Source: Verrucomicrobiota bacterium
GTDB taxonomy: Bacteria; Verrucomicrobiota; Verrucomicrobiia; Opitutales; Opitutaceae
Direction: 5' to 3'
NCBI GenBank assembly: GCA_023430825.1
Contig: JAEYYL010000079.1
Coordinates: 1-49,378, forward strand
Length of the DNA stretch: 49,378 nt
The notes under the pieces are model-generated. The model saw only the letters and a list, made by a program, of their open reading frames with translations, was not told where the DNA came from and made no database searches. A program made the translations under genes and the position numbers. Of the stretch, positions 8,586 through 18,040 are shown in pieces; the first letter of the stretch is position 1, and each line of letters starts with the position of its first letter.

Positions 8586-9560
8586 ATGCCTAAACGCGCG
8601 CTAGCCATCGGATTAAGCATCCTGGTCTTGGTTTTGTTGGTTATATACTATGAGATTGGCCCCAAACCTAGACGGGAGCTGGTCCGAGTTGTTACTCCAC
8701 CTTCAATTATCGCGTCGCTGCCGGTGTGGGTAGCCGATCGTGAACGCATGTTTGAAAATGCGAACCTTGATGTAGCATTTGTTGATGTAACAAACAGCCG
8801 AATGATGGTCGAGGCTATGCTCGCTGGCAACGCGGACGTGCTACCAGCAGTGTCCTTAGTGGACCTAACGGCAGTCGGAAGCCCTGGGAATCAAGCCTTG
8901 ATGCATATGGTAATGTATTCGCATAGCCGCATGCGAAAGCAACCTGCCTTCGAATCTATATTGGTAGGGACTGGCTCAACTACGTCAACGCTCAAGGATA
9001 TCGAAGGCAAAAAGGTCGCGGTGTATCCTGGCATTAGCTCGGAGCTGGCTGTTCGGCACTTCCTGAAAGTAAATGGTGTTGACTCTTCACGAGTCACCTT
9101 TGTGAAGCTTCCTCCCCAAGAGCACGAACCCGCTCTGCTAAAAGGCGATGTAAGCGCGATACACGTTTACGAGCCGTTTCGAAGCGCTAGTCTAGAGAAC
9201 CGGAAAACGAGAGAATTGACTGGATCGATTTACGCCTCATTCACCGATCCTTCTGCCATTGGCACAAGTGCAATAGCACGCTCTTTTTTGCGGAACCGAC
9301 CTGAGGTGGCGCAACGTTTTTTAGAAGTTTGGGATCGCGCTGTAGTTTTCATTCGAGAGAATCCCGGAGAAGCGCGCCGTATCTTGCAGGAAAAACTTGG
9401 GCTTTCAAACGCCGTCGCACAGTCGGCCACATGGGTGGATGCTACCACCACTAGGGAGACGGACTTTACTGTAATCAGTAACACCGTCCGGACCGCTCAG
9501 GAAGCCAGCATCATATCGGAGGCTTTTCAACTGGAGAAAGACATGGTTTACGTGCCATGA
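8586..9560 (+). CDS. ABC transporter substrate-binding protein (SsuA/NMT1-like)
   Basis: 324 residues with one N-terminal hydrophobic segment (about residues 5-22) and no lipobox cysteine, so probably a membrane-anchored periplasmic binding protein. The pattern VTPPSIIASLPVWVADRERMFENANLDVAFVDV and later LKDIEGKKVAVYPGISSELAVRHFL matches the NrtA/SsuA/TauA/THI5 group that binds nitrate, sulfonates or pyrimidine precursors. The ligand cannot be told from sequence. It is first in a four-gene operon; its stop overlaps the ATPase start (ATGA). The operon is AT-richer than the host flanks, consistent with recent transfer. Confidence 0.78.
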   Translation: MPKRALAIGLSILVLVLLVIYYEIGPKPRRELVRVVTPPSIIASLPVWVADRERMFENANLDVAFVDVTNSRMMVEAMLAGNADVLPAVSLVDLTAVGSPGNQALMHMVMYSHSRMRKQPAFESILVGTGSTTSTLKDIEGKKVAVYPGISSELAVRHFLKVNGVDSSRVTFVKLPPQEHEPALLKGDVSAIHVYEPFRSASLENRKTRELTGSIYASFTDPSAIGTSAIARSFLRNRPEVAQRFLEVWDRAVVFIRENPGEARRILQEKLGLSNAVAQSATWVDATTTRETDFTVISNTVRTAQEASIISEAFQLEKDMVYVP

Positions 9561-10171
9561 TACGATTTCCTTCCAGCTCGCTATTTGATCCACACAACAA
9601 CTTGTTGCTGACGCAGCTCGATCTGGACATTCAGGACCTCGAACGCGTCGCAATCGTTGGAAGAAATGGCTGCGGAAAGACCACTCTTCTTCGAAATATC
9701 GCAGGACTTGATAGCTCAGCAGCACCCAGCGTTCAGGTGCCGGCGGGGAGAAGGATATCATTTGTTCCGACGAGGCCCCTCGACCTGTTACTTCCGTGGA
9801 AGTCAGTCTCGAAGAACCTTGAGTTTTTCGAATCTCTTGCGGCTAACACTAAGGAGGTAGACTCAAACGCGAAGGCGCTAAATTTACTTAGCGCTACGGG
9901 CTTCCCAATAACATCTTCGATGGGGAAGCCGGTCTATACACTTTCCTCAGGGCAACAGGCGATTCTAGCGCTCCACTGTGGTTTACTACAACGCCCAGAC
10001 GTCCTAGTAATTGATGAAATCATCTCAACGCTCGCCGCCTGCTTGCGGCTTAGCGTCGCTGATATTTTGCGTGGTCATTCTTGCACAATAGTTTGTGCCT
10101 CACACGATGCAGATTTCGTCGCTCGGTTGGGCGCACGTCTGTATAATCTAGAACCCTTTTGTCCAAACTGA
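9557..10171 (+). CDS. ABC transporter ATP-binding protein
   Basis: 204 residues, short for the family. Walker A is GRNGCGKTT at about residue 34. The signature is a variant LSSGQQAIL instead of LSGGQ, Walker B is VLVIDEII, and the switch histidine lies in CASHDADF. It powers uptake with the permease 10171-10812 and the binding protein 8586-9560. The start overlaps the upstream gene by 4 bp, and its stop overlaps the permease ATG by one base (TGATG). Confidence 0.85.
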   Translation: MIRFPSSSLFDPHNNLLLTQLDLDIQDLERVAIVGRNGCGKTTLLRNIAGLDSSAAPSVQVPAGRRISFVPTRPLDLLLPWKSVSKNLEFFESLAANTKEVDSNAKALNLLSATGFPITSSMGKPVYTLSSGQQAILALHCGLLQRPDVLVIDEIISTLAACLRLSVADILRGHSCTIVCASHDADFVARLGARLYNLEPFCPN

Positions 10172-10812
10172 TGTTAACCGAGTATTTCGGCGAATTACTT
10201 AGTGCAGCCGCTTCAACCGTCGCGGGGTATCTACCTGCCTGGCTGGCCGGTTCATTTATCGGTGTTGGTCTCGCTGCGCTTTCGTGGCTCGCTAAACCGC
10301 AAATGTCCGCTGCGCTGTATTATGTGATTACCGCCATCGCTTTTGTTCCAGTGACAGTTTTGATTCCCGCTTCTCTGAGACTCTTCGGATTGAATTTTTT
10401 CGTCTATCCGTTGCTGGCGTTGCCCGTTGCGCTCGGAACCTTTGCCTCGTGCCATGAGGCGTTTGGTCAGTGCAACGTCCATCGATCCACGCTTCATATA
10501 AATTACGGTCTGCACAAATGGGGTTATTTTTTCAAGGTGATCCTGCCGGAGTCCATGCCTGCGCTGCTAACCGCTGCCCGCCAAACTATTGCCCTTGTAT
10601 TTGCCATTTTTATAGCGCTGGACTATTTTATTGAATATTGGGGTGGGCTAGGTGCTTTATCGCAACACTACTACAGCCGCACATCCTTTGACCCAAACAA
10701 TTGGCGCCTAATGTGGGGTGCTGTATTCAGCGCTGCACTGATGGGAGGAGCGCAAGTGTTGATACTGCACGTTGCGTTCAGGCCGTTTGTTCAATTTAGA
10801 AAACACTACTAA
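10171..10812 (+). CDS. ABC transporter permease
   Basis: 213 residues, hydrophobic, about six membrane segments. The cytoplasmic coupling loop GLHKWGYFFKVILPESMPAL is the EAA-type motif of SsuC/TauC-like permeases. The ATG at 10171 is preferred over the upstream TTG at 10159 because it forms the TGATG junction with the ATPase. The methyltransferase start follows within 2 bases of its stop, so all four genes form one transcription unit. Confidence 0.82.
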   Translation: MLTEYFGELLSAAASTVAGYLPAWLAGSFIGVGLAALSWLAKPQMSAALYYVITAIAFVPVTVLIPASLRLFGLNFFVYPLLALPVALGTFASCHEAFGQCNVHRSTLHINYGLHKWGYFFKVILPESMPALLTAARQTIALVFAIFIALDYFIEYWGGLGALSQHYYSRTSFDPNNWRLMWGAVFSAALMGGAQVLILHVAFRPFVQFRKHY

Positions 10813-10813
10813 A

Positions 10814-12019
10814 GTGAAAGAGATCGAACGCTTCGCTCTCAAGGCGGCCGACTACAAGCGCGCGCTGGAAGAGTGCCCGTGCGCCAGGCTTCTTGAACTT
10901 TATCCGATACTGTGGCATCTCGACCATTACACCGAAGCGCGAGGGCGAGCCAGATCGCACTTGCGAATCGTAGACTTGATGTCCGGCTCCGGTTTTCTTG
11001 CCGACAAACTTGTGCGTATCGGCTATAGCAACGTCGACGCAATCGAGTTTTGCAAGGAGATGACTCAAGACTCTTCGGCTTTTGCGAAAGTCAGACTTCA
11101 CCAGCTTTCTACGTTCGATCATCTCGAAGGCCTCCTTGAAGCTATCAAACCGGATATAATAATTTCGCTAGCATCCTTTCATCACCTTCTAGAATATAAC
11201 ACGCTTGGCGAGATCGATAAGACAAGGTCGGTCGGGCTCCAGAAGAAAGTTGTAGAAATATGCATGAGGAGCCTCAAGGACGATGGCATGCTGCTAGTTG
11301 AAGACCTGATAGAGGAAGATGTAGCCGAATCCACCATAGACCCCTTTAAGGGCGCGATGCGGCGCTGCGCCAGGCAACTGCATCAACTTGGCCTGGAGCC
11401 GCAATTTGTTGAAATTATCAGCGAACCTGGCTCGATAAGAGGCGTATCCAGCGGACTTCACAAACAGTGTGGCGGTTCATATAATGGCGCCCCGCTGAAA
11501 TGGTTCAGGGATGTAGTCGATGCCCACACGCTCGCTGGTCATAAAGATATCGCCATTAGCAACCAGTTAATCACCGAACTCGCGGAGCATCGTCCATACG
11601 TTGTAAAATTTGGCTGCCCTTGGGTTTTTTCGGACCTTGAGACCCTCAAGCGGTTCCTGTTTCTTAAGTTTGGGTTTGCAGTATCTTCAACAAAAGCTGG
11701 CGCACTTGATCCCGACGCCGTGCTCAAGAAAGCACGAGATGTTCTCGGGGTCAGGTCGCTAAACAAGACCCAGGTTCTGGGTTGGAACCTGGGGATTGTG
11801 GTATTGTGGAAAGGCGATCCATTCGAGCCAAGCCGACGTCTCGTCAGGATGATCAGGTATTTATGCGCAATGGCAGTTACAATCTCGGGTGCAATTGCTC
11901 TCCGGTTAACGAAGGGCGACTATGTTGAGTTGTCGATTCAAGATACGTTTGTTTTTTTGCTAACATTGCCACTTGGGGCGATTATTGGAGAGCTATTTGG
12001 CGCCATGGACCGACGATAG
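10814..12019 (+). CDS. Class I SAM-dependent methyltransferase with C-terminal membrane segments
   Basis: 401 residues from GTG 10814, directly after the permease stop. SAM motif I is LRIVDLMSGSGFLADKLV at about residues 52-69, followed by DAIEFCKEM (motif II acidic region), PDIIISLASFHHLL and a motif-V-like LKDDGMLLVEDL. The last about 50 residues hold two hydrophobic stretches, suggesting membrane attachment. A methyltransferase as the fourth gene of an SsuABC-like operon is unusual; it may modify the imported compound. The substrate is unknown. The start is set by spacing; an in-frame TTG at 10772 inside the permease gene is less likely. Confidence 0.72.
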   Translation: MKEIERFALKAADYKRALEECPCARLLELYPILWHLDHYTEARGRARSHLRIVDLMSGSGFLADKLVRIGYSNVDAIEFCKEMTQDSSAFAKVRLHQLSTFDHLEGLLEAIKPDIIISLASFHHLLEYNTLGEIDKTRSVGLQKKVVEICMRSLKDDGMLLVEDLIEEDVAESTIDPFKGAMRRCARQLHQLGLEPQFVEIISEPGSIRGVSSGLHKQCGGSYNGAPLKWFRDVVDAHTLAGHKDIAISNQLITELAEHRPYVVKFGCPWVFSDLETLKRFLFLKFGFAVSSTKAGALDPDAVLKKARDVLGVRSLNKTQVLGWNLGIVVLWKGDPFEPSRRLVRMIRYLCAMAVTISGAIALRLTKGDYVELSIQDTFVFLLTLPLGAIIGELFGAMDRR

Positions 12020-12372
12020 TTGCTCTCCGACGAGCTGCAAAGTGAGGGTCGATGCTTGCTTGGTCACTACCAAGTTTTACGTAGGTAAAGTTCTGACATT
12101 GGCGGCGTTATTTTTGAAGATGCGGCTATGTGACAGCCGGTGATTACTGTCAGCCGGATTACGGTAGGTATGCTTGGCGGATCTTTATCCGCTTTCATCC
12201 GTGTTATCGGTGTTCATTCGATACAAGGCACGCTCATTACCGTCGCGACAAGAATACCAGCCTCCGGTGGCTGGCCGCCACGCACGGATTGATTGATAGT
12301 CGAGCCGTAGAATGGAGATTGTGGAAACATGCTAATCGGCCATCGATGCATATCTCGTAAATCAGCCCGCCT
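12020..12372. other. Intergenic region with weak hairpin
   Basis: Convergent gap between the methyltransferase and the TPR protein gene. Contains GCGGAT-CTTT-ATCCGC (12177-12192) followed by TTT, a possible weak terminator for the ABC operon. No gene is supported. Confidence 0.4.
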
Positions 12373-14619
12373 TCAGCGCGCCGAGCTATACCGGTCTTCC
12401 TCGTTGAGCGCTTGAATCCGGCGAAGCGCTAACGCGTGGGCGAGCGACGTGAAGGACTGAACTCCAAGACAGGCGTTCAGATGCTCCCGCTCCCGAGACA
12501 CGTCCCCGTTCTTTCGAGCCATCTCGGCCAAAACCCAATACGCAAAGCTCCGATCTTCGTTTGCCTCGCGGCCCTTCTCGTCCAGCGCGGCGGCAAGCAT
12601 CGCCGTATCCGGGAGTTCTCCCTTGAGGAAATAGAACAGTGCATTCGGCCACGTTTGCTTCCCTTGGTCGAATACCGGCTCCCATTGAACGATCGGCGAA
12701 TCGGCTCCCCGACCGAGGTGAAGCAGACTCATGTGACGAAGCACCAAATTGTATTCGCCGCCGCCTAACACGTATGCCGCCGTGAATTCATCGGCCGCCT
12801 CTTGAAACCGATCCATCGCGTAATAAACGCAGCCTCGCAGCCGGAGAAACTTGTCGGCCGACTCACCTTCCGTGGATCTGAACGCTACGTCCATCCCCTC
12901 CCCGTATCGACCGACGCACAATGCAGCGAAGGCGTGTTCGTAAGGCGCTGCCCGGTAGCCCGAGCGAAGGTCGCGAACGGCAAGTTCGAAGTCGCCTAGC
13001 TTGAGATACTCGATGCCGCGCCGTTTCAGCAGCTCGGTTCTCTGGCGCTGAGGCGGTTTAGCCGTCAGGGCGATCGAACACGCCTCGACGGCGGCCTCCC
13101 CTGCCAGCTTCGGATCGATCACAGGGGCTTTAGCGTTTTCAGCGTTTTTGGACTCCAAGCGCTGAAGTCCAAGCGCAGAAAGCTTCGCCGTCGCCTGCTG
13201 CTTCACTTTGTAGCTGGGCGACCCAGCGGCAGCCGCGAGCAAGGAAATTTCGACCGAAGACGTTTCTTCCGGGCAGAGCATGCGCCATGCACGTTCAGCG
13301 ACATGCCCGTGGTCCATTTGGGCCAGAAGATGCTCGCGGCGTATCACTGGATGAGACTCGTAGCAGGCGTTCGCGACTTCGAGTGTCCATCTGTCCTCTC
13401 CCTCCGGTGCAGCACGCAACTTGTCCTGGATGATCTCCCGAGCAGCGGCGTTACGGCGTTCTGCGAGCTTAAAGAGCGCGAGCACTTCCGGGGATTGTGG
13501 AAAGTAGGCGAAATCCTCCTCAGGAACCGGATCGGATTTCGGAGCGGCTCGGCGTCCTATTTCGATCAATACGTCGTCTGCTGTTGAAACGTCCATCTCG
13601 GAGAGCAGAGACACTAACCCATCAAGGTGTTCAGGCGGCCCGTGCTGGAGGTAGAATCTTGCCAGCGCGACCAACCGTTCACGGCCCCATCCTGGGATCT
13701 TTTCGTCACCGGACGAGAGCGAAGCGAAATGGCGTAACGAACCTAGCTGCACGTGGACGTCCTCCTTCGTTATATCGCGAAGTGCCTCGCGAATATCTTC
13801 CGCTCCTGCTGCTTTGAGAATCTTGAGGACGAACCCACCCGGCTCGCCATAGACACGGAGGGACCATTGGTTGCGCCATTCGGTCATGAGGCCGAGGGCT
13901 CGCCAACACGTTTGCAGCAACTCAACCTTATTGGCGTATAAGGCTGCGAGTTCGACGCTACGCCGCTCGTCTTCGCGGTCCCACGACCGGTTCGAGTCGA
14001 TTTTCGGAACCCATGTTTGCGCCTGGCGCGGAAACAAAGTCGCGATTTGAGCCCGCTTCGCCTCGGTGTCTTTCGAATAGTCGTCCACTTGTGCCAGGCC
14101 CTGCTGAAATTCAGCGAATCCTCGGTCTGAAAACCACTGCATGAACCGTTCACGACCGAGATCGGTCATAACCGCATCGCCACCCCACGGGCCGCCAAAG
14201 TCACCACGCAGGCGATTCCAGTGGTGATAGCTTAAAACGAACTTGAAGTTGTCGCCGGAGAAAAATTGCAGGCGGTGAGTTCCGTCACACAGACACGGCA
14301 TCTCAATTCCTTCAGGAGGCTGCTCGAATTCCATCAACTCCACCAGACTCTCGATTGCTGAGCGTGCTTTGACCTCGAACAAGGGTGTATCCGGTCCGGC
14401 GTCGCTGTCTGGATAGCCGGAGACAGGTGGTGTGACCACGACGCGGTCCACGCGGCGGGTTGCCTCTTTGAGGCGATCACCAAGGCCCTTCGAGGGTGGC
14501 GTCTCGATTTGCGCGATTGACCCGGCTGACGATACAGCAACGTCTGATCCGCGAGCCGCCATGTTGCCAAGGAGGCTGGCGAAGGCGATCGCGGCAGCAA
14601 GCAGCCGATATTGGGACAC
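12373..14619 (-). CDS. Secreted TPR-containing protein of unknown function
   Basis: 748 residues from GTG 14619. Residues 1-24 form a signal peptide (RLLAAAIAFASLLGNMAARG). There is no catalytic domain. The middle is helical, and TPR-like pairs appear from about residue 520, such as LLKRRGIEYLKLGDFELAVRDL and LRLRGCVYYAMDRFQEAADEF. A CLCDGTHR segment near residue 108 could bind metal. It is last in a run of minus-strand genes but separated from the one upstream by a terminator, so probably expressed alone. Function not assigned. Confidence 0.6.
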   Translation of the reverse strand: MSQYRLLAAAIAFASLLGNMAARGSDVAVSSAGSIAQIETPPSKGLGDRLKEATRRVDRVVVTPPVSGYPDSDAGPDTPLFEVKARSAIESLVELMEFEQPPEGIEMPCLCDGTHRLQFFSGDNFKFVLSYHHWNRLRGDFGGPWGGDAVMTDLGRERFMQWFSDRGFAEFQQGLAQVDDYSKDTEAKRAQIATLFPRQAQTWVPKIDSNRSWDREDERRSVELAALYANKVELLQTCWRALGLMTEWRNQWSLRVYGEPGGFVLKILKAAGAEDIREALRDITKEDVHVQLGSLRHFASLSSGDEKIPGWGRERLVALARFYLQHGPPEHLDGLVSLLSEMDVSTADDVLIEIGRRAAPKSDPVPEEDFAYFPQSPEVLALFKLAERRNAAAREIIQDKLRAAPEGEDRWTLEVANACYESHPVIRREHLLAQMDHGHVAERAWRMLCPEETSSVEISLLAAAAGSPSYKVKQQATAKLSALGLQRLESKNAENAKAPVIDPKLAGEAAVEACSIALTAKPPQRQRTELLKRRGIEYLKLGDFELAVRDLRSGYRAAPYEHAFAALCVGRYGEGMDVAFRSTEGESADKFLRLRGCVYYAMDRFQEAADEFTAAYVLGGGEYNLVLRHMSLLHLGRGADSPIVQWEPVFDQGKQTWPNALFYFLKGELPDTAMLAAALDEKGREANEDRSFAYWVLAEMARKNGDVSREREHLNACLGVQSFTSLAHALALRRIQALNEEDRYSSAR

Positions 14620-14800
14620 TCACGAGGGGGTTCATCGAAGGCTGACAGATACGCAAACCTAGGCGGATCTGCGAGTATTTCCGCGAGCTTACAAACATCG
14701 GACACACAGGATCCGGTTCCCCTCCCAGGAGGGGGAAGGGGGTGGGCAAAAATGTTCGGAAACCAAGCGCTCAGCAAAGGCATTCCAGAACGAAACAGAC

Positions 14801-14833
14801 AAAAGCCGCAGCGCCGATGGACGGCGCTGCGGC
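14801..14833 (-). terminator. Rho-independent terminator
   Basis: Perfect 11-bp stem GCCGCAGCGCC (14805-14815) and GGCGCTGCGGC (14823-14833) with a 7-nt loop. On the minus strand the stem is followed by TTTTGT. It lies 20 bp past the stop of the minus-strand gene at 14853. Confidence 0.85.
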
Positions 14834-14852
14834 GAAACGAACCTGTCAAACT

Positions 14853-15464
14853 CTACCGACACGCCGCGACACAACACTTGATCCACCAGATCTGCCACCA
14901 GGGCACTTGGAGGACGTCGTGCTTTTCAAGCCCGAGGCTGCGGGCAAAGGTCAGGATGACATACGCCGCTTTCGCCACGTCTTGCGTTGTATCGGAGATT
15001 CGGGCGCGGATGTCGCACAACATTGCTTCTGCGGTTTCCGAGGAGCCTGTCCACGGTGACGGAACGTCGACGAAGGACGGATGCTGGTCGTAAATTTGCT
15101 GGAACGCCTGGCGGGCATCGAAGCTCGGATTTCCCAAAGCAGCCATTGGATACAGATCCAAATAGAACAAGAACCGCCAGTGGACTGGCTCAAAGAGGTC
15201 GCTCGCTGACGAGAAATCCTCTTGGAATTCCGCCAAGAGCCTACGCACGGTGAGTTCAACCGGACGCCGCGCTTTGCGATTAACCACGATGTCGTAACTG
15301 TGTTCGCCGACAAGTTTTGCCCTTGGCCGGCTGGGTAAACGACTAACCAGATTCCACTCATTCAATGTGGTCGGGAAGTTCGAGAATTCGTCGAGTCGCC
15401 AATACGCGACTGGATCGAGTTCGCCGATCGGCTCTGGAATCTGAGATTCGAGAAAAGCATTCAT
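14853..15464 (-). CDS. Hypothetical protein
   Basis: 203 residues starting at MNAFLESQIPEP (15464). It overlaps the stop of the upstream gene by ATGA, so the two form an operon that ends at the terminator 14801-14833. The sequence is soluble and rich in aromatic residues (WRFLFYLDLYP, VPWWQIWWIKCC). No family recognised. It travels with the hypothetical gene 15461-15997 and possibly the phosphoesterase further upstream. Confidence 0.6.
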   Translation of the reverse strand: MNAFLESQIPEPIGELDPVAYWRLDEFSNFPTTLNEWNLVSRLPSRPRAKLVGEHSYDIVVNRKARRPVELTVRRLLAEFQEDFSSASDLFEPVHWRFLFYLDLYPMAALGNPSFDARQAFQQIYDQHPSFVDVPSPWTGSSETAEAMLCDIRARISDTTQDVAKAAYVILTFARSLGLEKHDVLQVPWWQIWWIKCCVAACR

Positions 15465-15997
15465 TGATTGATTCCTCGTTTGCGGTCGCGTTGCGCCAAG
15501 GCATCCCGGACAAATTCTGAAAGATACTGCTGACCGAGCTGGTGGAACCCGGCGATCTGCGGTGGCACCGTGGGGATCTTCGCGATTACACTGCCAAGGA
15601 ACGGTGCGTGATGCCGGCTCCAATCCACGGTGGTGTCCGTAACGATGAGATCGATTCCGAGTGCCTTAATTCGCTCTCGATCGGATGCCAGATTGTCGTC
15701 TGTGGTATAGGCGACGACCAGTCCGTTTGGGAGAAGGAATTTCAGCGTGACGGACTCGATCGCTCCGGTTGCGTTCATGATCGTGGTCGCTTTGACGGTC
15801 GCATTGGCCGCGAGCACGGTTTCAATAGCGGCTGCGCCGACGTCGGTGATGATGACCGCCACGGTTTTCTCCGACGCGGCTAAGAGATCCGGGACATGTG
15901 TCCGCGGAATGAAAAGGACGGGGATGCCCGATCCTTGAATGAGGACGTCACCGTCGTTGGTGACGGCGACGCGAGGTTTGTAATTGTCTATAGACAT
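15461..15997 (-). CDS. Hypothetical protein
   Basis: 178 residues from MSIDNYKPRVAV at 15997, soluble, with alternating beta/alpha character (VAVIITDVGAAAIETVLAA; IKALGIDLIVTDTTVDW). No family recognised. A gap of 126 bp separates it from the phosphoesterase gene upstream. Its 4-bp overlap with 14853-15464 suggests a two-protein module. Confidence 0.6.
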   Translation of the reverse strand: MSIDNYKPRVAVTNDGDVLIQGSGIPVLFIPRTHVPDLLAASEKTVAVIITDVGAAAIETVLAANATVKATTIMNATGAIESVTLKFLLPNGLVVAYTTDDNLASDRERIKALGIDLIVTDTTVDWSRHHAPFLGSVIAKIPTVPPQIAGFHQLGQQYLSEFVRDALAQRDRKRGINQ

Positions 15998-16123
15998 AGG
16001 TTTGAATGCAGCTACGTGCTGCAAGCACCCCCCATTAAAAAGGAGCGAGATGGCACGAAGTGCCGGCGCGGTCCTGTTTCTCAGCGGAACCGGCCAACCA
16101 AGCCTAACAACAACTGCCCGTTT

Positions 16124-17281
16124 CTAGAGCGCGCCGTGTTCTCCGAACCGCTGGACATGCTGGACGACCAATGGGACGCCGCGTGAACCGCATCGACGCA
16201 ACAGGCTCAGCGGTGAGTCATTCTCTCGCACGTCGAGATCTTGATCGTTCGAGAAGTATAGCGCGTATGTCGGACAGAGGAAAAACGAGGCGACCGAAAA
16301 GTCGTCGGCCTGTTTTTCTGCCAACAAAATCAGCGTGTCTCGCAACCCAGGAAGCGGTTTGCCCGCGTGGAACTGCCAGCGTGGCCAATGACGGCGATTG
16401 CCGTGCCAAATACTGAAAACCTCGTGTGTCTCCGCACGCGAAAGCAGTTCTGCGACCGAGCAGCCCAGCGTGTTGGCAAACTCCGCGTCATCCGCGGCGC
16501 CGCCTTCTTCGGCGAGTGTTTCATCTTCGATGCCCCGGCTTCGCGCGACCACTTGGGCAAAACAAGCATCGGGATCTTCGTCACACCATCGCACCTTCTC
16601 ACCGCCGCTGTGTATCGCGACTTTGCTGTCGGTATCGATCATCCAATGCGCCGGAACATCAGCGTTCTCGTCGCAACCAGGCACAAGGATCAGGGACGTC
16701 GGATCGATGGGCGGCCAACTGCATGCGTATTTGGCTGGAGCGTGGACATGACCGCAGAGGAGAAGACGGGGTGGGGAATCCTGTAGCGCCGGCCATAGCT
16801 CAGAATCTCCGACATCTCGTCCCTCCTCTCCGCCCGCACAGGCACAGCCAGAAGGGGGAGCATGGGTCACTACAATGTCGGCACATTTATTCAAGTTTGG
16901 GACTTTTAGCCAGCCGTTTACCGCAATGGAGAGCCCTTTGTATTGAATGGTGTCGCCGTCGATCGCGAGGATACGCCGACGCCCATGAGACACGCGCCCC
17001 CGGAGAGTGTGCAGCCATCCTGCTTCTGCGTAGACGTCCTTGGTGGCTCGTTGATCGCCGACCCAAAAATCGTGATTTCCTGAGCAAACCACAATGCCGC
17101 GCACATAGAGAGATAGTAGCCATGCTCGTATTGCTTTAGCCTGCTCATGCATCGATATATTCGAAAATGCGTTTTGCAGGTCTCCCGCGATGACCAAGAG
17201 ATCGTATTCGTCACAGTGCGACTCCACCCAATCGAACCATCCGCGCTGGAGGTGGAGATCTGCGACGTGGAGAATTTTCAT
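16124..17281 (-). CDS. Metallophosphoesterase with C-terminal ParS/MbcA-like domain
   Basis: 385 residues. The calcineurin-type metal site is complete: HVADLHL (D8, H10), AGDLQN (G33-D34), SGNHDFW (N69, H70, D71), VTHAPPSG and CGHVHAP. From about residue 255 a second domain has LGCSVAELLSRAETHEVFSIW, then WPRWQFHAGKPLPGLRDTL and SPLSLLRRCG. That order resembles the toxin-binding region of Xre/MbcA/ParS antitoxins. Start 17281 is supported by AGGGGA seven bases upstream. Likely substrates are cyclic nucleotides, phosphodiesters or DNA ends; not determinable. The domain pairing is the odd feature. Confidence 0.75.
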   Translation of the reverse strand: MKILHVADLHLQRGWFDWVESHCDEYDLLVIAGDLQNAFSNISMHEQAKAIRAWLLSLYVRGIVVCSGNHDFWVGDQRATKDVYAEAGWLHTLRGRVSHGRRRILAIDGDTIQYKGLSIAVNGWLKVPNLNKCADIVVTHAPPSGCACAGGEEGRDVGDSELWPALQDSPPRLLLCGHVHAPAKYACSWPPIDPTSLILVPGCDENADVPAHWMIDTDSKVAIHSGGEKVRWCDEDPDACFAQVVARSRGIEDETLAEEGGAADDAEFANTLGCSVAELLSRAETHEVFSIWHGNRRHWPRWQFHAGKPLPGLRDTLILLAEKQADDFSVASFFLCPTYALYFSNDQDLDVRENDSPLSLLRRCGSRGVPLVVQHVQRFGEHGAL

Positions 17282-17389
17282 TCTTCCCCTCTCCGCCCGT
17301 GGTGATCGACCGATTTCCACACTTTGCCAGACATCACTGGCGCGATGGACTGCGGTTTGATGTTTCCCGAATTGTAGGACACAGTGGGG

Positions 17390-17932
17390 TTAGTTGCAGC
17401 CCATCGATTCCGCCGAATCCATCAGCGTCCCGATCGCATCAGAGAAAATGAAGTAGCGTGCCTGGCCGTCGACCATGTTCAGGTAAATGAGCGCAGACCA
17501 CGACGGCGAACGGCCTTTCGCCATTGAGAGGTAGAGCGACATTTGGCGCAGATCACGCTGGCGTGGAGCGCCAGGCAGACTGCCGACAACTTTGACTTCG
17601 ACGTGCCCGATACCCTGCGGGCCATCGGCGCGAAGGTCTACGCGTCCCGAAAGACCACTGCGGGTGACGAGGACTTCAGGAACGATCCGTTCGCCACCGA
17701 ACGATGTAACGGCGGCTCGAATCGCGGTGAGCGCAGGCCAAAGGCGCTCGTAGCGTGGAGAAAGCTTCGGACGATTGAAACGCAGCAGGCGGAGTCCGGC
17801 ATGCAGGTGAACGCCGTCCAGGAATGGGTCGCCGGTCCCAATTCCCGACGGAAAGTTGAATGAACCGTCTCGATCGGGAACGGTCGAGATAGTGTTAAGG
17901 TTATTTCGAGTGAGAAGCTCGGTGACGGTCAT
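17390..17932 (-). CDS. PD-(D/E)XK-like nuclease candidate
   Basis: 180 residues from MTVTELLTRNNL at 17932. The core SGRVDLRADG..GIGHVEVKV followed by QRDLRQMSLYL fits the D-(x)n-ExK strand pair plus the Q..LY helix of RecB/Cas4-like nucleases: D in GRVD, E and K in VEVK. A membrane-like stretch encoded upstream of 17932 is not part of the protein. The gene is divergent from an Xre regulator gene and shares with it a region holding a 30-bp dyad. Confidence 0.55.
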   Translation of the reverse strand: MTVTELLTRNNLNTISTVPDRDGSFNFPSGIGTGDPFLDGVHLHAGLRLLRFNRPKLSPRYERLWPALTAIRAAVTSFGGERIVPEVLVTRSGLSGRVDLRADGPQGIGHVEVKVVGSLPGAPRQRDLRQMSLYLSMAKGRSPSWSALIYLNMVDGQARYFIFSDAIGTLMDSAESMGCN

Positions 17933-17991
17933 AGTATTGAGTAGGTTTCGCGTGATAGGAATCACGAGCTGAGCGAGTAAAAAGCATAAAC

Positions 17992-18021
17992 TTGCCAACA
18001 TGTCAATTGACAACATGGCAA
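17992..18021. promoter_or_regulatory. Dyad operator between divergent nuclease-like and Xre genes
   Basis: TTGCCA - ACA - TGTCAATTGACA - ACA - TGGCAA. The centre is a perfect 12-bp palindrome and the outer hexamers are also inverted repeats. It lies 19 bp before the Xre start and 59 bp before the nuclease-like start, a good position for autoregulation by the Xre protein. Confidence 0.65.
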
Positions 18022-18040
18022 CTCGTGGTTGGGTCGTCTC

